Shown here: piece by piece, positions 26,846 to 35,776 of the stretch
How the letters are laid out: the number at the start of each line of letters is the position of its first letter
How positions within the stretch are numbered: position 1 is the stretch's first letter
DNA from: Hyphomonadaceae bacterium
GTDB lineage: Bacteria > Pseudomonadota > Alphaproteobacteria > Caulobacterales > Aquidulcibacteraceae
Direction of reading: 5' to 3'
DNA length: 64,000 bases
Assembly (NCBI GenBank): GCA_016791365.1
Contig: JAEUMT010000058.1
Coordinates: forward strand, 47,650-111,649
The notes under the pieces: model-generated
What the model was told of the DNA's origin: nothing
The model's input: only the letters and a program-made list of their open reading frames with translations
The model's database searches: none
Made by a program: the position numbers and the translations under genes

Positions 26846-28255
26846 CTAGAGTGTTCTGGCCACTCGAAATCCCCACGAGGGTTTCATATCGTCCGTGCGC
26901 CCAGCCGAGCGATGCACCGCGCGATAATTCCAGGCCCCATCGAACGATCCCCCTCTGATCGTTCGCGCCGTGCAATCCGTTTGCGCGGAATTATAGCGCC
27001 TTGAGCAATCGTTGACCCACTCACTAGCGTTGCCGAGCATGTCGTACAGTCCAAAGCCATTGGACCTGTATGACGCAATCGGCGCCGTTGCGACGAATCC
27101 GTCGTTGCACGAGAAGCCCTCAAAATTGCCCGTCGTCATTCTCTCCGGATGGCTAGGCATCCAGGATTCATCAGCAACGTTCTCGTTGGAGCATATCTGT
27201 GACGTATCTGACCCCCAGTAGTAATCACTGCTGGTGCCGGCGCGAGCGGCGTACTCCCACTCTTCTTCAGTCAATAGTCGATATGTCCGACCAGTCTGCT
27301 CACTCAGCCACTGTAGGTAAGCTTGAGCATCGATCCAAGTAATGCATATCACCGGGTCGGCTTCAGTCTGCGAGAAGCCCGGATTGCGCCATGTGACGTT
27401 ATGAAATGCATTCGCCGCGCAATCACGCACCAACGGTCGTTCTGTTGCACGCACGAAGAGAGTGTATTGGGCTCGAGTCACTTCAAAGCGACCGACAGCA
27501 AAGGGAGTGTCAAGCGTCACGCGATGCTCGGGTCCCGGCGGCGCCCAAGACGGAATTGCGGGGATTGAAGATCCCATCGTAAAGGCGCCAGCCGGAATGA
27601 TCAGCAGCTCCGGGCAATCAGCGCAGTCCCACAGTAAACTCGGGCGCGACACTGCATCCCAAATCACGGGCGGCTCATTGATCTCCGGATCGCCGCCAGC
27701 CGGCAATTGCGCCAGCGCCGCTTCCGCGCGCAACGCCTCAGTGGAGCCCGCGCCGAAGGCGACCGAGCGCTCAAAATAATCCCGCGCACCGGCGTTATCA
27801 CCGCGCCGACGCAGCAGATCGCCCATGTAGAAGTTCGCAGAGCCGTTCGTGGGATCGATCTCCAAGCCGCGTCGGAACCCAATCTCCGCCGCCGCAAAAT
27901 CCTCCGCCTGCCACACAAGGAAGGCGTTGGAAAAATACGTGAGCGCCTCCCGCCGCCGCGCCGCCGTCACCCCTTCGCGCAACGCCGCAAACCGATCAAC
28001 GACAGGGCGGTTTCGATATTCCGCAATCCGCGCCTCGGTATCGCGAAGAAACATCGCGATCCGCGCATCAATATCAGCATTCACCGCGCGCCAAGCTTCC
28101 CAGCGCGCACGCCGTGCTTCCGGTGTTTCATTGCGCGGCGGCAGCTGCGGCGGCGCATAGACCGTAGCTAGCGCCGTCGACTGTTGCGCGGACGCTGTTG
28201 CACACACGCCCAGCAACGCAAGTGCAGCGTTCGCGACGATCCACATCCTAAGCAT
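26846..28255 (-). CDS. Secreted TPR + formylglycine-enzyme-fold (SUMF1/FGE-sulfatase) protein, copy 1
   Basis: The 469-residue protein has a signal peptide (about 1-24, ending CATASAQ). A helical TPR-like region follows (about 40-190; AEIGFRRGLEIDPTNGSANF), then an FGE-sulfatase/C-type-lectin-fold domain (about 215-469). That domain has FTMGS, GRFEVTRAQYTLF, RLLTEEEWEYAARAG, YDMLGNASEWVNDC and the end GFRVARTL. The active-site cysteine pair of true formylglycine oxidases is absent from IRGGSFDGAWNYRAVHR. It is therefore probably a binding or structural domain. The first half is about 90% identical in DNA to the next gene, the second half is much more diverged. Confidence 0.85.
   Translation of the reverse strand: MLRMWIVANAALALLGVCATASAQQSTALATVYAPPQLPPRNETPEARRARWEAWRAVNADIDARIAMFLRDTEARIAEYRNRPVVDRFAALREGVTAARRREALTYFSNAFLVWQAEDFAAAEIGFRRGLEIDPTNGSANFYMGDLLRRRGDNAGARDYFERSVAFGAGSTEALRAEAALAQLPAGGDPEINEPPVIWDAVSRPSLLWDCADCPELLIIPAGAFTMGSSIPAIPSWAPPGPEHRVTLDTPFAVGRFEVTRAQYTLFVRATERPLVRDCAANAFHNVTWRNPGFSQTEADPVICITWIDAQAYLQWLSEQTGRTYRLLTEEEWEYAARAGTSSDYYWGSDTSQICSNENVADESWMPSHPERMTTGNFEGFSCNDGFVATAPIASYRSNGFGLYDMLGNASEWVNDCSRRYNSAQTDCTARTIRGGSFDGAWNYRAVHRSAGRTDDMKPSWGFRVARTL
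27660..28175. repeat. Direct repeat of 29236-29745 (TPR halves of the FGE genes)
   Basis: About 515 bases are shared with 29236-29745 at roughly 90% identity by eye. The similarity falls sharply where the FGE domain begins. Most differences in the repeat are at third codon positions. Confidence 0.85.
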
Positions 28256-28311
28256 TGACGCGCTTCCCCACATTTTCTGCTGGCTCGGTCCTGGCATTCC
28301 TCTGGCGAAGA

Positions 28312-28418
28312 TCATTCAAACGTGCGCGCCACCCGAAAGCTCATTTCGCTGCTCTGCCGACGCGCCGCGCTGCGATCACCCCCGCAATCTACTTCCCGAA
28401 CGTAGTCCACGCGGATCG
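28312..28418 (-). pseudogene. Fossil C-terminus of a third FGE-fold gene
   Basis: Between the two FGE genes a minus-strand frame ends SSEMSFRVARTFE followed by TGA. FRVART is the universal last motif of this domain and occurs at the end of both intact genes. About 35 codons are left, with no start codon or upstream domain. The bases directly after it (GAGGAATGCCAGGAC) repeat the end of the secreted coiled-coil gene upstream of copy 2. This fits an earlier third copy truncated by recombination. Confidence 0.6.
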
Positions 28419-29834
28419 CTAGAGCGTTCTGGCGACACGGAAACCGTGATTCATGAATCGGTACTCTGGAGTGCCGCCTTCTCGGTTCGCTGTACGGAGC
28501 GCCGATAGGCGGTCGTGCCAAGAGCCGCCTCGGTTCACACGGATTGCACAACCGCCGGTTTCTCTCGCCCTACCATCATTGGGTGCTCCCGAGTATGAAT
28601 TCAAATAGCAGTCCTGCGTCCATTCGAAGACGTTTCCATGCATGTCGTAAACGCCGAAGGCGTTGGCCTGAAACGAACCCACTGGGGCGGTTCTTTCCCA
28701 TTGATCAGAACCCTGAGCGCCCGAGCCAGCACCATAATTTGCGTTTTCGCGACTTGCGGACGCGCTCCAAGGGTAGTCGCTCGTGGTCCTCGCACGCGCG
28801 ACATATTCCCATTCAGCCTCGCTCAACAAACGGTAGGCTCTACCGGTCGTTTGACTGAGCCATGCAACGTAGTCGCGAGCGTCCTCCCAAACCACGCAAA
28901 CGACCGGCTCATCATTTGTCTGTCGGAAGCCAGGATCGCGCCATGTGCCGTTGCGATCGCGTTCCCAACGCTCTGGGTGCCCGCGGTCCGTGCGGCAATA
29001 ATTCCCTGCGGTTCTTCTCGTGGCTGCCGCGAACGCCGCATATTGTCCGCGTGTCACCTCAAACCGGCTCACTGCAAATGGGCGTGCCAGTGTCACACGA
29101 TGCTGAGGGCCCTCATCACTGTCGCGGCCGGCCTCTGAACTGGGGGAGCCCATAGCGTATCCGCCGGCGGGAATGACAACCATCTCGGGCGCTTCTGCAG
29201 CGTCCCAAATCAAAGCCGGGCGAGATGCCGCATCCCAGATCACGGGCGGCTCATTGATCGCCGGATCACCGCCAGCCGGCAATCGCGCCAGCGCGGCTTC
29301 CGCACGCAACGCCTCCGTGGAACCGGCGCCAAACGCGACCGAGCGCTCAAAATAGTCGCGTGCGCCTGCGTTATCACCACGCCGACGCAGCAGATCGCCC
29401 AGGTAGAAGTTGGCGGAGCCGTTTGTAGGATCGATCTCCAAGCCGCGCCGAAACCCGATCTCCGCCGCCGCAAAATCCTCCGCCTGCCACACGAGGAAAG
29501 CGTTGGAAAAATACGTCAGCGCCTCCCGCCGCCGCGCCGCCGTCACCCCTTCGCGCAGCGCGGAGAAACGGTCCTCTGACGGACCGTTTCGATATTCCGC
29601 AATCCGCGCCTCGGTATCACGAAGAAACGTCGCAATCCGCGCATCAATATCAGCGTTCGCCGCGCGCCACGCTTCCCAGCGCGCACGCCGTGCTTCCGGT
29701 GTTTCGTTGCGCGGCGGCAGCTGCGGCGGCGCATAGACAGCTGACGTCGGCGCTGACGTCTGTTGCGCCGACGCCGTCGCGCCCGCGCTGAACAGCGCGA
29801 TGGCCGCGCCGAGGCCGATCCAAACTCCGCGCAT
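28419..29834 (-). CDS. Secreted TPR + formylglycine-enzyme-fold protein, copy 2
   Basis: The 471-residue paralogue of copy 1 has the same layout: signal peptide ending GATASAQ, TPR-like region, FGE domain from about 215. Its domain reads YAMGSPSSEAG, SRFEVTRGQYAAF, RLLSEAEWEYVARAR, YDMHGNVFEWTQDC and ends NHGFRVARTL. The catalytic cysteines are again missing (RGGSWHDRLSALRTANR). The start ATGCGCGGAGTT follows GGGGAGG. It lies 26 bases after the coiled-coil gene. Because that spacing and sequence are duplicated ahead of copy 1, copy 2 is probably the ancestral position. Confidence 0.85.
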   Translation of the reverse strand: MRGVWIGLGAAIALFSAGATASAQQTSAPTSAVYAPPQLPPRNETPEARRARWEAWRAANADIDARIATFLRDTEARIAEYRNGPSEDRFSALREGVTAARRREALTYFSNAFLVWQAEDFAAAEIGFRRGLEIDPTNGSANFYLGDLLRRRGDNAGARDYFERSVAFGAGSTEALRAEAALARLPAGGDPAINEPPVIWDAASRPALIWDAAEAPEMVVIPAGGYAMGSPSSEAGRDSDEGPQHRVTLARPFAVSRFEVTRGQYAAFAAATRRTAGNYCRTDRGHPERWERDRNGTWRDPGFRQTNDEPVVCVVWEDARDYVAWLSQTTGRAYRLLSEAEWEYVARARTTSDYPWSASASRENANYGAGSGAQGSDQWERTAPVGSFQANAFGVYDMHGNVFEWTQDCYLNSYSGAPNDGRARETGGCAIRVNRGGSWHDRLSALRTANREGGTPEYRFMNHGFRVARTL

Positions 29835-29860
29835 TGCCGAACGCCTCCCCACACTGTGCG

Positions 29861-30823
29861 TTAGTCCTGGCATTCCTCCAGGAACGGATTTGCCGCGCAA
29901 CGTTGCTCGGCGCGTATCTCCGCGGCTTCACCGCGCACTTGCGCCTGGCTGCGCGCGAGCGTTGACCTGTAGCGCGCCGTGCACTGCGGCGTTTCGTTGG
30001 TGACGGCTTGCACATAGGTCACGCAGGCGGACGGCGAATAGGCGCGCCCCGCCTGCTCGCGGCCCCACCAATCGGGCCTGATCGAGCAATAATTCGCCAA
30101 CGGCTCGCCGGTCGGGCAACCCGTGACTCCACGCGCCTGCAAATCCTGCATCACCGGCCGCGCCAGCGCGCTCATCACACCGCCTTCATTCGGCGCAACC
30201 AGCGTTCCGCCCGGCGCCTCCGTGAACGGCGTTGCGAACGGGTTGGCGCTCGTCTGCCCGCCGCCAGACGCAAATGGGTCAGCCGTCGCCGTGCGTGTGC
30301 GCCTGTCCGCCGCGCGCTGCTCGGCGGCGAGGCGCTCAAGCTCCGCGCGTCGGCGATCCGCTTCGAGGCGTTGGCGCTCGGCTTCGCGGCGCGCGGCTTC
30401 CTGCTGGCGCGCGCGCTCGGCTTCGGCGTTGTTCGATGAAAACATGTCAACGACGAGAGCGCCCAACTGAACGGCGGCCAATCCGCGTTCGAGATCGGAA
30501 GGACCGCCGCCGCCATAAGTACCGCCACCGCTGGAGAGGCCGCCATTGGCGCAATTCATGGAATTGTAGGCGTTCGCATAATTGTTGCGCGCGTCCCGCA
30601 ATGCGCCGACCTGGCCGCCCGAGCCGCCGCCGCTTGCGCCGCCGCTGCCCATGTTGGCGATGTCACGATCGAGTTGCGCTATCGCTGCCCGGAGCTCGCT
30701 ACACTCGTCCGCATAAGCGGGGCCGGGACCGATTGGCTGGGGTCCGAGCATCGAAGCAAGCGCCGCAATGCCGGCGACGGCAACGAGCATGCGCCACGTG
30801 GGCTGTTCAGGTCGCGATCCCAT
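29861..30823 (-). CDS. Secreted coiled-coil protein of unknown function
   Basis: The start at 30823 (MGSRPEQPTWRMLVAVAG) follows GGGGAGG; a TTG 18 bases upstream is less likely. The 320-residue protein has an N-terminal signal or anchor (about 12-38, ending AYADE). A Gly-rich stretch follows, then a long charged coiled coil (about 130-180; runs of ARREAERQRLEADRRRAEL). The C-terminal part has several cysteines (CPTGEPLANYC, CTARYRS, CAANPFLEEC). It is immediately upstream of the FGE-fold genes, so a shared surface or periplasmic role is possible (inference). Confidence 0.72.
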   Translation of the reverse strand: MGSRPEQPTWRMLVAVAGIAALASMLGPQPIGPGPAYADECSELRAAIAQLDRDIANMGSGGASGGGSGGQVGALRDARNNYANAYNSMNCANGGLSSGGGTYGGGGPSDLERGLAAVQLGALVVDMFSSNNAEAERARQQEAARREAERQRLEADRRRAELERLAAEQRAADRRTRTATADPFASGGGQTSANPFATPFTEAPGGTLVAPNEGGVMSALARPVMQDLQARGVTGCPTGEPLANYCSIRPDWWGREQAGRAYSPSACVTYVQAVTNETPQCTARYRSTLARSQAQVRGEAAEIRAEQRCAANPFLEECQD

Positions 30824-31337
30824 TTCGAGCCTCCCCGGCAACGGGCCAATTTCAATTCATCCGACCTTTGCGCGGGCGTGTCATCCCCTAACTTGGTGAC
30901 GGCCTCAAACCTCAATCCACGCCCTTTCACCCGCAAACCCTTGAATCGCAACGCCCCGCCGAAAATCAATCCAACAGCGCCCGCCCGCGCGTAGGCTTTG
31001 CCCGTCGCGGTTCATGCGGAGGGGTTGGCGCCAATCCCGGCCCGGGCGGCGATGCGATTGAGCGAGCGCCATGCCGGCGGGGATGAAACCGTCGGGTCCG
31101 GGACTTCAAATTGGGAAGCCCGCTCGCCGTTGGCTGATGCCTCACGGAGCGAACAGCTCCGCCGGCGCAAAGGCTAGCGATAAACGATCGCCGGGGATGC
31201 GAAGCCGCTTCGCGCTTTCGCGCAATTATTTCGCGGAGTTCGCTCCGCACCACCGGCGCGAGCCTTCGCGTCCCCGCTCCGCATTTTTGCGCCGCGCATC
31301 GCGCGCGGGCGCACGGCGATGACGCATGGGAGTTCGC
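30824..31337. other. 514-base gap with many small palindromes, no gene seen
   Basis: This divergent gap has no frame with a ribosome site or family resemblance. It holds several short hairpins, for example CGGAGCGAACAGCTCCG at 31145 and GCGGAGTTCGCTCCGC near 31232, and a cluster of CG-rich inverted pairs through 31290. A structured RNA or dense REP-like elements would both fit. I cannot match it to a known RNA. Confidence 0.4.
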
Positions 31338-31766
31338 ATGGGAAAGACCAAGAACCGCCGCGCCGAAAGCGATGCGCGTTCACTCGCCAAACACACCGAC
31401 ATCATGCTCGCGCGCGCCAGCGCGGCGCTGCTCGAAGGCAATGGGCTGGAAGCCACGCGTCTCATCCGCGCCGCCGAGACTCTGAACGAGCTCGATTCGC
31501 GCCTGCGCAGTCAGCGCGCATGGCAGGCGCGCACGCGTCAGGACTTCGACGCCGCGCAACGCGACCTCGCCCGGCGCGAGCGCGTCTGCCTCCAGCGGGA
31601 ACACCTGCTCGATCTCTGCGACCACGAACTACGCGCCCGCCAAGCCCAACATGCCGAGACCGAAGCCGCTGTGTCGGCCGCCTATGCGTTAATGTACGGC
31701 GCGGAATGCGATGGCCTGGCTCGTGCGATAGGCGAGCTGACAGATCCAGGAGTTGCGCCAATATGA
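31338..31766 (+). CDS. Hypothetical coiled-coil protein, 142 residues
   Basis: GGGAG five bases before the ATG at 31338 decides the start (MGKTKNRRAESDARSLAKH). The protein is soluble, Ala/Arg/Leu-rich and largely helical, with heptad-like repeats (DLARRERVCLQREHLLDLCD). Its stop overlaps the start of the pentapeptide-repeat gene as ATATGA, so the two are probably translated together. No family recognised. Confidence 0.68.
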   Translation: MGKTKNRRAESDARSLAKHTDIMLARASAALLEGNGLEATRLIRAAETLNELDSRLRSQRAWQARTRQDFDAAQRDLARRERVCLQREHLLDLCDHELRARQAQHAETEAAVSAAYALMYGAECDGLARAIGELTDPGVAPI

Positions 31767-32299
31767 AACGCGCCGCGTTGTTTGCTTGCCTTTTTGCGTT
31801 AACGACGCCTGCTTTCGCACAGGCGCCGATCGCAACGGGCGGTCCGATCACCAATCAGGCCGAGCGCGACGTCATTGCCGGGCGCGTGCGCGGCGGCGCG
31901 TCGTGCGCCAACTGCGATCTCTTCCAGATCAGCCTCGCCTACCAATCCGTCGCCGGCCGCAATTTTGGCGGCGCGCGCATTCGCCAGGCCGACTTCTCGC
32001 TCGTCACCGCCGATCGCGCGCGCTTTCACGGCGCCAACATGTCGCTCACCAATTTCTTCGGCGCGCGTCTGTCCAGCGCCGATCTCAGCGAAACCAATCT
32101 CGAAGGCGCGACCTTTGTCGGCGCGTATCTGGGTGGGGCACGCATGAACGGCGCGGTGCTCAGCGGAGCCAACTTCTCGGGCGCGGAAATGGCGTCCGCC
32201 ATCGGCCTCGAGCAAAGCCAGCTCAATACTGCGTGCGGCGATGCATCGACGACGCTGCCGGCCGGGATGACTATCCCTGTGTGCGGTAACAACCAGTAA
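31763..32299 (+). CDS. Secreted pentapeptide-repeat protein (copy 1)
   Basis: The 178-residue protein has a signal peptide ending TPAFAQ. It then has SCANCDLFQ and pentapeptide repeats of the A(D/N)Lxx type (about 70-150; RIRQADFSLVT, ARLSSADLSETNLEGATF). Repeats of this kind form a right-handed square beta helix. The end is LNTACGD, LPAG and a final C in the pattern shared with the next gene. The paired cysteines could make disulfides in the periplasm. The ATG overlaps the upstream stop. Confidence 0.85.
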   Translation: MKRAALFACLFALTTPAFAQAPIATGGPITNQAERDVIAGRVRGGASCANCDLFQISLAYQSVAGRNFGGARIRQADFSLVTADRARFHGANMSLTNFFGARLSSADLSETNLEGATFVGAYLGGARMNGAVLSGANFSGAEMASAIGLEQSQLNTACGDASTTLPAGMTIPVCGNNQ

Positions 32300-32359
32300 C
32301 AATTCTCGCTTACTGCATATTCACTGGCGGTCATTCTTGACGGCGCCTAACTCGGCGCC

Positions 32360-32908
32360 GTGCTGACACAATTGCGCTTCGCCGTCTTCGCGGCAGCCGC
32401 CCTCGGGGCGGTTTCGGCTGGTCAGGCTTCGGCCTTCTGGCCGTTCGGCGCCGACGCCCGTGTCGACATGGCGCCCGCATACGGCGGCGTCTGCGAAGAG
32501 TGCGATCTCTCCGGCCGCATCCTCACCGGCGCGCGCATGACGCACTCGAATTTCAGCCGCAGCGATTTTTCGAACGCCGTACTCACGCGCGCCGACGCCT
32601 CGCACTCCGATTTCGGCGGCGCCGATTTTACCCAAGCCGATCTCTCGCGCGCTCGCCTCATCGACGCCTCCTGCCCGCACGCCCGCTTCGAACGCGCCCG
32701 CCTCCAGCAAGCCGACGCGCGCGGCGCCGATTTCACCCGCGCCACCTTCGCCAACGCCGACGTCACGCGCATGAATCTGGAAGACGCCGACCTCTCCGGC
32801 GCCGATCTCCGCCGCGCCCGCGGCCTCACCCAAGCCCAACTCGACCAAGCCTGCGGCGATCGGAGAACCCGCCTCCCCCACGGCCTACGCGTCGGCAGCT
32901 GCGGCTAG
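32360..32908 (+). CDS. Secreted pentapeptide-repeat protein (copy 2)
   Basis: The 182-residue paralogue starts at a GTG and has a signal peptide ending GQASA. It shares with copy 1 the CxxCDL entry motif (GVCEECDLSG), the pentapeptide beta helix (HSNFSRSDFSNAVLTRADAS) and the terminal QACGDRRTRLPHGL..C pattern. The conserved frame of four cysteines around the repeat helix defines the pair. Function unknown. A hairpin lies just after the stop. Confidence 0.83.
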   Translation: MLTQLRFAVFAAAALGAVSAGQASAFWPFGADARVDMAPAYGGVCEECDLSGRILTGARMTHSNFSRSDFSNAVLTRADASHSDFGGADFTQADLSRARLIDASCPHARFERARLQQADARGADFTRATFANADVTRMNLEDADLSGADLRRARGLTQAQLDQACGDRRTRLPHGLRVGSCG

Positions 32909-32913
32909 CAACG

Positions 32914-32931
32914 CTCCCCGCTCGCGGGGAG
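32914..32931. terminator. Bidirectional hairpin between pentapeptide gene and aspS
   Basis: CTCCCCG..CGGGGAG forms a seven-pair stem with a four-base loop in the gap between two convergent genes. It resembles one arm of the CTCCCCCGC repeat seen at 23367. There is no T-run. Confidence 0.55.
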
Positions 32932-32933
32932 GA

Positions 32934-34736
32934 TCAGCTCTTCGGCGCTTCCGCGATGCGGATGTGCAGCTCCTTCAGCTGCTTCGGCGTCACCTCACCC
33001 GGCGCGTTCATCATCAGGTCCTGCGCCTGTTGATTGAACGGGAAGACGATGACTTCGCGGATGTTATCGACGCCCGCGAGCAGCATGACGATGCGATCCA
33101 CGCCCGGCGCCGAACCACCGTGCGGTGGCGCGCCATAGCGGAATGCGTTCAGCATGCCGCCGAACTTTTCTTCGACCACGCTCTGCGGATAGCCTGCAAG
33201 TTCGAACGCCTTGATCATGATCTCAGGCTTGTGATTCCGGATCGCCCCGGAAGAAAGCTCAACGCCGTTGCAGACGATGTCGTACTGGAACGCGGTGATC
33301 TTCTCGATCGTCGCGCGGTCGCTGACGTCGAGCTTCAAGAACTTCTCGTGATCGAAGTTCGGCATCGAGAACGGGTTGTGGGAGAAGTCGATCTTCTTCT
33401 CTTCCTCGCTCCACTCGTACATCGGGAAATCGACGATCCAGCAGAACTTGAACTGATCCTTGTCGGCGAGGTTCAGTTCGTCGGCGACCTTGTTACGGGC
33501 TTGGCCAGCGAACTTGTAGAAGACACTCGGATCGCCGGCGACGAAGAACGCCGCATCGCCAACCTTCAAGCCGAGTTGCTCACGAATAGCGTTGGCCTTC
33601 TCAGGGCCGATGTTTTTCGCGATCGGGCCAGCGCCGCCTTCCTCGCCTTCGCGCCAGAAGATGTAGCCAAGGCCCGGCTGGCCTTCGCCTTGCGCCCACG
33701 AATTCATCTTATCGCAGAACGCGCGCGAACCGCCGTTCGGCGCAGGCACAGCCCACACGGCTTGGCCAGGCTTCTCAAGGAAGCGCGCAAACAAGCCGAA
33801 GCCGCCGCCGCGGAAGTGTTCGCTCACGTCTTGCAGCACCAGCGGGTTGCGCAAATCCGGCTTGTCCGAGCCGTACTTCGAGATCGCTTCGGCATACGGG
33901 ATGCGCGGGAACTCGTTGGCGGGCGTCACGCGCTTGCCGTTGCCGAATTCCTCGAACACGCCGGCGAGCACTGGGCCGATCGCGTTGAACACGTCCTCTT
34001 GCGTGACGAAGCTCATCTCGAAATCGAGTTGGTAGAATTCGCCCGGCGAACGGTCGGCGCGCGCATCTTCATCGCGGAAGCACGGCGCGATTTGGAAGTA
34101 CTTGTCGAAGCCCGCCACCATCAGCAGCTGCTTGAATTGCTGCGGCGCTTGCGGGAGCGCGTAGAACTTGCCCGGATGCAGACGCGACGGCACCAGGAAG
34201 TCGCGCGCGCCTTCCGGCGACGACGCCGTCAGGATCGGCGTTTGAAACTCAGTGAAGCCCTGATCGATCATGCGGCGGCGGAGCGACGCGATCACCTGGC
34301 TACGCAGCAGGATCGACTTGTGCAGCTTGTCGCGGCGCAAATCGAGGAAGCGATACTTGAGGCGGATCTCCTCCGGATAGTCCGGCGCGCCGAACACAGG
34401 CAGCGGCAGCTCTTCGGCCGTGCCCAACACCTCAGCGTCCTCAACACGCACTTCGATCTCACCGGTCGCGAGTTCGGCGTTCACCGTATCCTTCGCGCGC
34501 TCGACGACCTTGCCGTCGATCCGCACGACAGTCTCGGCGCGCAGGCGCTCGAACAACGCAAACGCCGGCGAGCCCGGATTAATCACCAGCTGCGTGATGC
34601 CGTAATGGTCGCGCAAATCGACGAACAGAAGCCCGCCCAGATCGCGCTTGCGATGCACCCAGCCGCCCAAACGCACATCCTTGCCGGCATCAGCCGGACG
34701 GAGAGCGCCGCAAGTGTGGGAACGGTAAGCGTGCAT
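32934..34736 (-). CDS. aspS: Aspartyl-tRNA synthetase
   Basis: AspRS charges tRNA-Asp. The 600-residue class II enzyme starts [18 protein letters not shown]; an upstream frame adds 44 unrelated residues. An OB-fold anticodon domain comes first (about 15-105). Motif 2 is seen in [21 protein letters not shown], the bacterial GAD insert lies in about 285-420, and motif 3 is [16 protein letters not shown]. Full length for a bacterial AspRS. Confidence 0.96.
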   Translation of the reverse strand: MHAYRSHTCGALRPADAGKDVRLGGWVHRKRDLGGLLFVDLRDHYGITQLVINPGSPAFALFERLRAETVVRIDGKVVERAKDTVNAELATGEIEVRVEDAEVLGTAEELPLPVFGAPDYPEEIRLKYRFLDLRRDKLHKSILLRSQVIASLRRRMIDQGFTEFQTPILTASSPEGARDFLVPSRLHPGKFYALPQAPQQFKQLLMVAGFDKYFQIAPCFRDEDARADRSPGEFYQLDFEMSFVTQEDVFNAIGPVLAGVFEEFGNGKRVTPANEFPRIPYAEAISKYGSDKPDLRNPLVLQDVSEHFRGGGFGLFARFLEKPGQAVWAVPAPNGGSRAFCDKMNSWAQGEGQPGLGYIFWREGEEGGAGPIAKNIGPEKANAIREQLGLKVGDAAFFVAGDPSVFYKFAGQARNKVADELNLADKDQFKFCWIVDFPMYEWSEEEKKIDFSHNPFSMPNFDHEKFLKLDVSDRATIEKITAFQYDIVCNGVELSSGAIRNHKPEIMIKAFELAGYPQSVVEEKFGGMLNAFRYGAPPHGGSAPGVDRIVMLLAGVDNIREVIVFPFNQQAQDLMMNAPGEVTPKQLKELHIRIAEAPKS

Positions 34737-34885
34737 TGGAAACTCCAGGCCCCGAGTCAGGGAAAGGGGCGCATTTCGCGGCGGAAAGCGCATGTTGCGC
34801 CGCGTCTTGTCAAGGCGCGGGACACCCCGGCAAAACAGCGCTGCGCACCTGCAACCCCTATTCCGCACCGCTTAAGGAGCCATCA

Positions 34886-35137
34886 ATGAAACGAGCCCGC
34901 TTAGCCCTCATCGCAGCCGCAGCCGTTTTGGGCATTGGCGTCGCCGCTTATGGCCTCGGCGCCAGCGCGCAGCCCGCGCCCGGCGAGCGGATTGTGGGGT
35001 ATTCCGTCTACGCCCATTCGCAATACATCCTGCTCCAGCGCGACGATGGGAGCCTGCGCACCTGCTCGCGCGGCCGCGATTCAGTGCTGCGCCGCACGGC
35101 GTGGGAGTGCGAAAATCAGGGAACGTTGCCGCGCTAG
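34886..35137 (+). CDS. Small secreted protein, 83 residues
   Basis: AAGGAG seven bases upstream supports the ATG at 34886. The protein has a signal peptide (about 1-29, ending GASAQ), then a short domain with two cysteines (RTCSRGRDSV, WECENQG) that could form a disulfide. Its stop codon is directly followed by the SRAP start (TAGATG). No family recognised. Confidence 0.72.
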   Translation: MKRARLALIAAAAVLGIGVAAYGLGASAQPAPGERIVGYSVYAHSQYILLQRDDGSLRTCSRGRDSVLRRTAWECENQGTLPR

Positions 35138-35776
35138 ATGTGCAACCTCTACTCCATGACCAAATCGCGTGAGGCGGCCGTCGCCTACACGCGCGCAATG
35201 CGGGATCGCACCAGCAACCAACCACCGTTGCCTGCGATTTTCCCTGACCAATTGGCGCCGGTCGTTGGCAATTCGAAAGAAGGCCAGCGCGAAATGGCGA
35301 TGATGCGCTGGGGCTTTCCGCCTGCGGGGGGCGGCAAGCGGCCGGTCACCAATGTGCGGAACTTGAAGTCGAACTATTGGAAAGGCTGGCTCGATACGCC
35401 GCGCTTCCGCTGCGTCGTGCCGGTGACAAGCTTCGTGGAATACACAGACACCACGCCAAAGGTGGCGCACTGGTTTGCGCTTGGCGATGATCGGCCGTTG
35501 TTTTGCTTTGCCGGTATTTGGCGCCCGTGGAGCGGCGTTCGCGGCAAGGAGGACGCCACGCACCTGCTCTATGCGATCCTCACCACCGAGCCGAATGAGC
35601 TCACCAAACCCATTCACGCGGAGGCAATGCCTGTCATGCTCACAGGCGATGAGATCGATGTCTGGCTTGAAGGCGAAGCCAAGGACGCTTTGGCGCTAGC
35701 CAAACCGTTTCCGGCAGACAGAATGAAGATCGTACTATCGGGGCCGCGCGAAGACGTGGCGGGGGAAACGCTATGA
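35138..35776 (+). CDS. SRAP-domain protein (HMCES/YedK family)
   Basis: SRAP proteins crosslink through Cys2 to abasic sites in single-stranded DNA. The start MCNLYSMTKS places the conserved Cys at position 2. The Asn of NVRNLKSNYW, the Glu in SFVEY, and the His of PIHAEAMPVML are the other active-site residues. The 212-residue length is normal. It is in a tight plus-strand run with the small secreted gene before it and the MBL gene after it (ATGA overlap). No SOS box was identified. Confidence 0.9.
   Translation: MCNLYSMTKSREAAVAYTRAMRDRTSNQPPLPAIFPDQLAPVVGNSKEGQREMAMMRWGFPPAGGGKRPVTNVRNLKSNYWKGWLDTPRFRCVVPVTSFVEYTDTTPKVAHWFALGDDRPLFCFAGIWRPWSGVRGKEDATHLLYAILTTEPNELTKPIHAEAMPVMLTGDEIDVWLEGEAKDALALAKPFPADRMKIVLSGPREDVAGETL

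Noticed and set aside
28312..28551. Separate 79-residue minus-strand gene
   Set aside because: Its first part is only a shadow of the FGE gene end; only the last 35 codons carry family signal, so it is treated as a fossil.
26846..29834. Diversity-generating retroelement
   Set aside because: The FGE-fold target type fits, but no reverse transcriptase, template repeat or adenine-biased variable region is visible in the window.
30966..31253. 95-codon minus-strand frame in the divergent gap
   Set aside because: No ribosome site, Arg/Pro-rich random-looking sequence, and it spans several palindromes.
32964..34889. 641-codon plus-strand frame opposite aspS
   Set aside because: It is an antisense shadow of aspS in a GC-rich genome; low-complexity sequence and no recognisable domain.
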